From NCBI GenBank assembly GCA_934456295.1, contig CAKSHB010000002.1:35563-99562 (forward strand): DNA of 64,000 nt, given 5' to 3'. The first letter of the stretch is position 1; each line of letters opens with the position of its first letter. The translations under genes were made by a program, and so were the position numbers. This stretch comes from an uncultured Clostridia bacterium. GTDB lineage: Bacteria > Bacillota > Clostridia > UBA1381 > UMGS1253. Under the pieces are notes generated by a model that was given only the letters and a program-made list of their open reading frames with translations, was not told the DNA's origin and ran no database searches. Positions 58,261-64,000 of the stretch are shown here, piece by piece.

Positions 58261-59679
58261 TCAAACTATTTCGCCCTTTAAAAACCATGTTTTTGCAGAT
58301 GTAATCTTTACACGGACAATCTTTCCCGCCATATCCGGCGCGCCTTCTATATGAACAATTTTTCCGCCTTCTGTTCTGCCGGAGATTATGTTTTTATCGG
58401 TTTTACTTGTGCCCTCTATAAGAACCTCACAGATTTTTCCTATATATGAATCGTTAATTTCCTTCGAGATTTCATTTTGCACAGCAAGCATTCTGTCAAA
58501 ATTTTCATGTATCTGCCCGTCACTCAGAGCCATGTCCATTTTTGCCGCAGGCGTTCCCGTGCGTTTTGAATATATAAAGGAATATATCGAATCGTATCTG
58601 ACAAGTTTTAAAAGCTCAATAGTCTTTTCAAAATCTTCGTTTGTTTCCGTCGGAAAACCGACTATTATATCGGTTGTGAGTGTGATATCGGGTATTTTTG
58701 CACGCACTGCACGCACTTTTTCCACATACTGTTCATTTGTGTACTTTCGGTTCATATCACGAAGCACACGGTCGCTTCCTGCCTGAACGGGCAGATGAAG
58801 CTGGTTGCAAATCTTTTTTTGCGACGCCATCGTATCAATAAGTTTTTCGTTAAAATCCTTCGGGTGCGAAGTCATAAACCTTATGCGTTCAATTCCGTCA
58901 ACGCCGCATATTTTTACAAGCAAATCGGAAAAGTCAATATTTTCTTCTAAATCCTTGCCGTATGAATTTACATTCTGTCCAAGCAGCATTATCTCTTTAT
59001 ATCCCTGTGCCGCTGTTTCGCAAACTTCTTTTATAATATCCTCCGGCTTTCGGCTGCGTTCGCGTCCGCGCACATACGGCACAATACAATATGAGCAAAA
59101 GTTATTGCAGCCGTACATTATGGAAATATATGCGGTTACACCGCCATCGCGCCGTATCGGAATATTTTCCGCTATATATCCGTCGGAGTCAACCAGCTTT
59201 ATGCTGCGTTCATGCGTGTTTAACACATTCCATATAAGCTGCGGCAGCATATACAGGGTATGTGTGCCGAATATAATGTCAACATGGGTATATTTTTCTT
59301 TTATTTTCTTTGCAACCTGTTCCTGCTGCATCATGCAGCCGCATACTCCGATAATTAAATCCGGCTTTTTGCGTTTTAGTACTTTAAGAGCGCCAAGGTT
59401 TCCGTAAACCTTAAGCTCCGCATGCTCACGTACGGCACATGTGTTATAGATGATGATATCCGCATCTTTTGCATCGTCGCAAAAACCGTATCCCGCCTCA
59501 GAAAGCATGCCGCGTATACGCTCCGAGTCATTTTCGTTCTGCTGACAGCCATATGTTACAACATATGCCTTCGGCTGCTGCGGACGCGCCTCGCTGCGTA
59601 TGCTGATTTTATTTAGAAATTCCTTCTGAGCATTTATCTGCTGTTCGGAAATAAGAACATCTTCTCTTTTTCTTGTCAA
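58261..59679 (-). CDS. miaB: tRNA-2-methylthio-N6-dimethylallyladenosine synthase MiaB
   Basis: A 472-residue radical SAM methylthiotransferase that adds methylthio to C2 of i6A37 in tRNAs. The N-terminal MTTase domain has cysteines in VTYGCQQNENDSE, NTCAVREHAE and GVCGCMMQQE, ligands of the auxiliary cluster. The radical SAM motif CxxxCxxC is in YGCNNFCSYCIVPYVRGRERSR. A TRAM domain ends the protein. The start codon is TTG 59679, ten bases after GGGAGAG. It acts on tRNA prenylated by MiaA, whose gene is further along the same strand. The fourth Asn-Asp-Ser-Glu segment distinguishes MiaB from MtaB. Confidence 0.95.
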   Translation of the reverse strand: MTRKREDVLISEQQINAQKEFLNKISIRSEARPQQPKAYVVTYGCQQNENDSERIRGMLSEAGYGFCDDAKDADIIIYNTCAVREHAELKVYGNLGALKVLKRKKPDLIIGVCGCMMQQEQVAKKIKEKYTHVDIIFGTHTLYMLPQLIWNVLNTHERSIKLVDSDGYIAENIPIRRDGGVTAYISIMYGCNNFCSYCIVPYVRGRERSRKPEDIIKEVCETAAQGYKEIMLLGQNVNSYGKDLEENIDFSDLLVKICGVDGIERIRFMTSHPKDFNEKLIDTMASQKKICNQLHLPVQAGSDRVLRDMNRKYTNEQYVEKVRAVRAKIPDITLTTDIIVGFPTETNEDFEKTIELLKLVRYDSIYSFIYSKRTGTPAAKMDMALSDGQIHENFDRMLAVQNEISKEINDSYIGKICEVLIEGTSKTDKNIISGRTEGGKIVHIEGAPDMAGKIVRVKITSAKTWFLKGEIV

Positions 59680-59717
59680 TTTTTTGCCACTCTCCCGATT
59701 GTTTACATAAAATTATC

Positions 59718-60566
59718 TTATTGCATGTCTGCCGTTTTTCTTATGATATCCGAGCTGTAAAACTCTATTATAAATTTAAATATTATTGTAAAGCCTAAAA
59801 TGAGCGCCATAAAAGCAAAAACATTTATAAGTACATATAAGCCGAGCAAAATTCCGAATGATAATACCGTCATAAGAATATTCTGCGGAAATTTTGCAAT
59901 TGCAAACAGCATACAGTTTTTATACAGGCTTTTCAGGCTGCTTTCATATGTTACCATCAGCTGATATATATAGTAGTGCATGAAGGTGTAAAGTATAAGT
60001 ATAAAAGCCAGTATCCCCTGCGCCACAAGGTATATCGTATTTTCCGATAAAATATACAGCGAGGAGTAAAAATTAAATGCGGTAAGGCTCAGATACAGCA
60101 CGGCAATATCAACAAGCAGCACAATCATACTTTTGCAGAAATTATGCTTTAAGCTGTCCCAAAAATCGCTGAAAACCCACGCATGCTCCTCACGGGCAAA
60201 GTTGCGCATAATGTATGCACTTCCGGCAGATGCCGGACCCGAGCCCCAAAGTATAACCATAGCAAACGCAAAAAGAGAGCGCAAAAGGAAGTCAAATGTT
60301 GAAAAATCCTCCTGAGGAAGCGTTTGTACAAACGCCCCTATTCCGTTAAGTCCTATATATGACATTGTATTTGCATTAAGCGGCGAAAACCAATACAAAA
60401 GCGCTATGTATGGTATCGAAAATGCCAGATACAGCATATTAAGCTGCATGAACTTCATAAATTTACGGAAAATTACATCAAAGAATATAAATATTCTATG
60501 CTTCTCTTTATCGTCCTTTTCTATATCTTTTCTCGGCTTGTTATATCCGAAATCAAAAAGTCCCAA
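59718..60566 (-). CDS. YesL-like DUF624 membrane protein
   Basis: A 282-residue integral membrane protein of the YesL/DUF624 family. The signature is the block WGSGPASAGSAYIMRNFAREEHAWVFSDFW, read here in short parts GPASAGSAYIMRNF and EHAWVFSDFWDSLKHNF. About five or six hydrophobic helices follow. The family often accompanies carbohydrate ABC transporters or sugar-responsive two-component systems, but its function is unknown, and no such partner is nearby. A TTG at 60566 gives the family-like start MGLFDFGYNKP and sits nine bases after AAAGGA. The ATG at 60587 adds seven atypical residues. It lies between cobO and miaB with no evident functional link. Confidence 0.85.
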   Translation of the reverse strand: MGLFDFGYNKPRKDIEKDDKEKHRIFIFFDVIFRKFMKFMQLNMLYLAFSIPYIALLYWFSPLNANTMSYIGLNGIGAFVQTLPQEDFSTFDFLLRSLFAFAMVILWGSGPASAGSAYIMRNFAREEHAWVFSDFWDSLKHNFCKSMIVLLVDIAVLYLSLTAFNFYSSLYILSENTIYLVAQGILAFILILYTFMHYYIYQLMVTYESSLKSLYKNCMLFAIAKFPQNILMTVLSFGILLGLYVLINVFAFMALILGFTIIFKFIIEFYSSDIIRKTADMQ

Positions 60567-60590
60567 ACATACCGCTTCCTTTCGCATTTG

Positions 60591-61130
60591 TTAAAATTCG
60601 ATGCCCTCGCGCGCGTTTATACCGCGTTCATACGGGTGCTTTACAGCCTTCATCTCGGTAACATAATCAGCTTTATCGATAAGCCACTGCGGTGCACCGC
60701 GTCCCGTAAGCACAAGTTCGCACCCATAATCTTTTTTTGCTATAATATCTTCAATTTCATCTTTTTTTACTATTCCGTAATTATAAGCGCATATTATTTC
60801 GTCAAGCACAAGCATGTCACATGATTTTTTGATAAGTGCGTCATATATAAAATCAAGTGCATTTTCAGATTCGTTTCTGAGTTTTTTTGTTTCTGCACCA
60901 AAGCTTTCGTTAGAGCGGGATATAAAGCCATGGCTGCTTTCAAACCTGTATACGTGTATTTTATCGCTTTGAAGTGAATTTATAAAGCTTACCTCGCCGC
61001 TGTCCGAGGCTTTTAAAAACTGAGCAATAAAAACCGTCCTGCCGTGTGAATATGCCCTGAGCGAAAGTCCAACAGCCGCTGTTGTCTTACCTTTTCCGTC
61101 ACCCGTATATACATGTATAAGTCCGCCCAT
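60591..61130 (-). CDS. cobO: ATP:corrinoid (cob(I)yrinic acid a,c-diamide) adenosyltransferase
   Basis: A 179-residue CobA/CobO/BtuR-type enzyme that attaches the adenosyl group of ATP to reduced cobalt corrinoids. The P-loop is TGDGKGKTTAAVG near the N-terminus; FIAQFLKA, DMLVLDEI and VLTGRGAPQWLIDKADYVTEM are the family blocks. A lone adenosyltransferase outside a cobalamin synthesis cluster suggests salvage of exogenous corrinoids, but the rest of the genome is unseen. GGAGAG lies directly before ATG 61130. It is 24 bases from purL and 24 bases from the YesL-like gene. Confidence 0.92.
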   Translation of the reverse strand: MGGLIHVYTGDGKGKTTAAVGLSLRAYSHGRTVFIAQFLKASDSGEVSFINSLQSDKIHVYRFESSHGFISRSNESFGAETKKLRNESENALDFIYDALIKKSCDMLVLDEIICAYNYGIVKKDEIEDIIAKKDYGCELVLTGRGAPQWLIDKADYVTEMKAVKHPYERGINAREGIEF

Positions 61131-61154
61131 TTTTCTCTCCTTTATATGCCGGTT

Positions 61155-64000
61155 TTATTTGAAATACTCAACGCCCGCCTCAAAAAGTTTCTGGTCTTTT
61201 GTGCCGTATATATTTTTAAGTATATTCTCGCCAAGGCGTTCACTGTGCCCCATTTTTCCGAAAACACGCCCGTCGGGACTTGTAATACCTTCGATTGCCG
61301 CTACGGAGCCATTCGGGTTATACGGCGTATCGCCGCTCGCCTTTCCGCAATAATCAACATATTGTGTTGCAATCTGTCCGTTATCGGCAAGCTTTTTGAG
61401 CCATTCGTCGCTGCAATAAAACCTGCCTTCGCCATGCGATACGGCAATGCTGTGCAAATCTCCGACCTCCGTTTTCCGGAGCCATGGAGATGAATTTGAC
61501 ACAATACGTGTTGTAACGGCCGCCGACACATGACGGCCTATGTTGTTATATGTCAAAGTCGGCGAATTAGGCTTAAGATCCGTTATTATTCCGTGCGGCA
61601 CAAGCCCAAGCTTAATGAGCGCCTGAAAACCGTTGCATATTCCGAGCATAAGTCCGTCGCGGTTTGTAAGCAGTGTGTTTACAGCTTCGCTTACGCGCGG
61701 ATTGCGGAAAGCTGTCGCAATATATTTTCCCGAACCGTCCGGCTCATCTCCTCCGGAAAATCCGCCGGGGAGCATTATTATCTGTGCGTTTGAAATCCTT
61801 TTTGCCATTTCTTCAAGTGACTGCGCCGTATCCGAAGGCGTAAGGTTTATAAACGGAAATACATCAACTTCTGCACCGGCCGCCTCAAAAACGCGCGCAC
61901 TGTCATATTCACAGTTTGTCCCCGGAAATACAGGAATGAACACGCGCGGACGTGCAAATTTTTTGCTTGCAGCCGTAATTGTTTTTAATTTGCCCGAATA
62001 TGTTTCACACTTGCCTGCACTATGCGCATGTGTCGGGTATACATTTTCGAGCGTACCTGTCCATGCTTTGAGCGAAGCGTCAAGCGATATGCCGACAGAG
62101 CCAATGTCTATTTTCTTTTCATCGGAAGTGGTTCCGATATATTCGAAATCAAGTGTGCCTTCCGGTTTTGCATCATCACTCAGCTCAAGAATTATTGCAC
62201 CGTATTCCTTTGCAAACACATCATCGGCTTTTATGCTTTCATCAAACCTAAAGCCAAGCATGTTACCGAAACACATTTTGCTTATTGCCTCACAAAGACC
62301 GCCGCCGCGCACAACACTGCTTGACAACACAGAACCGCTCTGTATGAGCTTGTGTATCGCAGCGTAATTTTTGCGCAGTCTTGCAAAATCCGGCATGAAA
62401 TTATCATCGTAAAACACTTTTACCTCTATAACTCTGCTGCCGCTTTTCTTAAACTCCGATGATACGGCTTTGCTTGCTTTTAACGTATTTACCGCAAACG
62501 ACACAACAGTCGGCGGTACGTCCAAATCCTCAAAACTGCCGCTCATCGAGTCTTTGCCGCCTATTGCAGCAAGCTGCAGCCCCTTTTGTGCCGTAAATGC
62601 GCCGAGCAGCGCGCTGAGAGGCTTGCCCCAGCGTGCGGGATTATTGCCGAGACGCTCAAAGTATTCTTGAAGAGTAAGGTATATGTCATCATGGTTTGCA
62701 CCAATCGCAACTGCTTTCGAAACGGATTCGATTATCGCATAAATGCTGCCGTGGAAAGGCGACCATGACGATAAATACGGGTCATAGCCGTATGTCATAA
62801 CCGTCGCGGTATCAGTCGTTTTATGAAGCAAGGGAACTTTTGCAACCATTCCGATTGACGGCGAAAAACAGTATTTTCCGCCATAAGGCATAAATACACT
62901 TCCTGCGCCTATCGTACTGTCAAACATTTCGACAAGCCCTTTCTGAGAGCATACGTTAAGGTCTGACAGCGTGTCGAACCATTTTTCTTGTATATTATCT
63001 GTAGGCGGTGCGGCAAAAGGATTTTTTTCACATGGCATTTTAATTACCGCTTCCGTAGTTTTCTGCGCACCGTTTGTATTCAGAAAATCGCGCGAAATAT
63101 CGCATATAACCTTTCCGCGCCATTTCATTGTAAGACGGTTTGTGTCTGTGACAACGGCGGTAACAACCGCGTCAAGGTTTTCGCTTTTTGCATAATCAAT
63201 AAACTTTTCCGCGTCGCTGCTGTCTACAACAACAGCCATTCTTTCCTGCGACTCCGATATGGCAAGCTCCGTTCCGTCAAGTCCCTCATATTTTTTCGGC
63301 ACTTTGTCAAGGTCTATGTCCAACCCGTCCGCAAGCTCCCCGATGGCAACCGACACACCGCCGGCGCCAAAATCGTTGCAGCGCTTTATAAGCCGTGTAA
63401 CTTCGCACCGTCTGAACAAACGCTGAATTTTTCTTTCAACGGGCGGATTTCCCTTTTGAACCTCCGCACCGCATGTTTCGAGCGATTGGGTTGTATGGGC
63501 TTTTGATGAGCCTGTTGCGCCTCCGCAGCCGTCGCGGCCCGTTTTTCCTCCCAGAAGAATTACAACATCGCCCGCCTCGGGCTGTTTGCGCACTACATTT
63601 TCCTTCGGTGCCGCCGCAATCACTGCGCCAAGCTCCATATGTTTTGCTATGTAGCCCTCATGGTAAATTTCCGCGACCTGACCTGTGGCAAGACCTATCT
63701 GGTTGCCGTATGAGCTGTAGCCCGAGGCTGCCGTACGCACTATTTTTCTTTGCATAAGCTTTCCGTCAAGCGTTTGCTCCATAGTTTTTCTCGGGTCGCC
63801 GGCGCCCGTTATCCGCATTGCCTGATATACATACGACCTGCCCGACAAAGGATCGCGGATAGCGCCGCCCAAACATGTTGCAGCGCCGCCGAACGGCTCT
63901 ATTTCCGTCGGGTGGTTGTGAGTTTCATTTTTAAACATAATAAGCCATTGCTCATCAATACCGTTTGCATCAACAGTTGCTTTTATGCTGCATGCATTGA
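61155..64000 (-). CDS. purL: Phosphoribosylformylglycinamidine synthase, fused form (5' end outside window)
   Basis: The C-terminal 947 residues of the large single-chain FGAM synthase, which converts FGAR, ATP and glutamine into FGAM in purine synthesis. The frame is open through the right edge: before the first visible ATG it still reads family-like ATVDANGIDEQW. MFKNETHNHPTEIEPFGGAATCLGG is the signature of the synthetase domain (short core ETHNHPTEIEPFGG), and GGKTGRDGCGGATGSS its second block. The glutaminase domain is fused at the C-terminus: VFIPVFPGTNCEYDSAR, the nucleophile Cys in MLGICNGFQ (codon 61637-61635), and SHGEGRFY. Most Gram-positive bacteria split these into PurL, PurQ and PurS; the fused chain is common in Clostridia. 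cobO follows 24 bases later. Confidence 0.97.
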   Translation of the reverse strand, partial: NACSIKATVDANGIDEQWLIMFKNETHNHPTEIEPFGGAATCLGGAIRDPLSGRSYVYQAMRITGAGDPRKTMEQTLDGKLMQRKIVRTAASGYSSYGNQIGLATGQVAEIYHEGYIAKHMELGAVIAAAPKENVVRKQPEAGDVVILLGGKTGRDGCGGATGSSKAHTTQSLETCGAEVQKGNPPVERKIQRLFRRCEVTRLIKRCNDFGAGGVSVAIGELADGLDIDLDKVPKKYEGLDGTELAISESQERMAVVVDSSDAEKFIDYAKSENLDAVVTAVVTDTNRLTMKWRGKVICDISRDFLNTNGAQKTTEAVIKMPCEKNPFAAPPTDNIQEKWFDTLSDLNVCSQKGLVEMFDSTIGAGSVFMPYGGKYCFSPSIGMVAKVPLLHKTTDTATVMTYGYDPYLSSWSPFHGSIYAIIESVSKAVAIGANHDDIYLTLQEYFERLGNNPARWGKPLSALLGAFTAQKGLQLAAIGGKDSMSGSFEDLDVPPTVVSFAVNTLKASKAVSSEFKKSGSRVIEVKVFYDDNFMPDFARLRKNYAAIHKLIQSGSVLSSSVVRGGGLCEAISKMCFGNMLGFRFDESIKADDVFAKEYGAIILELSDDAKPEGTLDFEYIGTTSDEKKIDIGSVGISLDASLKAWTGTLENVYPTHAHSAGKCETYSGKLKTITAASKKFARPRVFIPVFPGTNCEYDSARVFEAAGAEVDVFPFINLTPSDTAQSLEEMAKRISNAQIIMLPGGFSGGDEPDGSGKYIATAFRNPRVSEAVNTLLTNRDGLMLGICNGFQALIKLGLVPHGIITDLKPNSPTLTYNNIGRHVSAAVTTRIVSNSSPWLRKTEVGDLHSIAVSHGEGRFYCSDEWLKKLADNGQIATQYVDYCGKASGDTPYNPNGSVAAIEGITSPDGRVFGKMGHSERLGENILKNIYGTKDQKLFEAGVEYFK

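Overview
The window comes from a low-to-moderate GC Firmicute of the class Clostridia. The evidence is the set of lineage markers: IreB, a YtxC-type sporulation protein, a CIRCE/HrcA-controlled grpE-dnaK-dnaJ operon, a fused single-chain PurL, an NAD-coupled [FeFe] hydrogenase, formate-tetrahydrofolate ligase and the tig-clpP-clpX-lon-ysxC string. Strict anaerobic, H2-producing fermentation is inferred from the hydrogenase genes. I cannot name a genus. No rRNA, tRNA, CRISPR array, insertion sequence or prophage was seen, and no gap between genes exceeds about 240 bases.

Layout, plus strand (1 to 29.4 kb). The 3' end of prs is followed by pth and mfd and a PrsA-like lipoprotein foldase (4.9-5.9 kb). 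The most distinctive region is 6.1-14.6 kb. It holds a candidate H2/redox-sensing module (DRTGG protein, RsbW-like ATPase, HydS-type sensory [FeFe]-hydrogenase homologue, second DRTGG protein, PHP phosphoesterase). Immediately after it comes a HydC-HydB-HydA electron-bifurcating hydrogenase operon that carries a second GHKL ATPase and a small 2Fe-2S protein inside it. A Rex-like operator lies between the two halves. Next come pcrA, pncB and a metallophosphoesterase, then the protein quality-control block tig-clpP-clpX-lon plus the GTPase ysxC (19.3-26.1 kb), then hisS-aspS ending at a strong bidirectional terminator.

Layout, minus strand (29.4 to 64 kb). All genes now read leftwards. A poorly characterised trio (ytxC-like, DUF6873-like, ireB) lies beside the terminator. 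Next is an operon read as aldose-epimerase-like gene, fhs, tsaE, tsaB, rpiB, nusB, xseA, xseB, ispA, divergent PAP2. A small sugar operon follows (TIM-barrel isomerase, GH31 glycosidase, Gfo/Idh oxidoreductase). The heat-shock operon hrcA-grpE-dnaK-dnaJ has a perfect CIRCE element. The last block, in transcription order, is purL, cobO-like ATP:corrinoid adenosyltransferase, YesL-like membrane protein, miaB, ylbF-like, mutS, mutL, miaA, leuA, cimA and a hotdog thioesterase.

How the genes work together. The hydrogenase region couples NADH and ferredoxin oxidation to H2 evolution. The upstream HydS/ATPase/PHP/DRTGG genes look like its regulatory partner, and the Rex-like site ties expression to NADH/NAD+. 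The remainder is mainly translation, proteostasis, DNA repair, tRNA modification and branched-chain amino-acid synthesis. prs is cut by the left edge and purL by the right edge.
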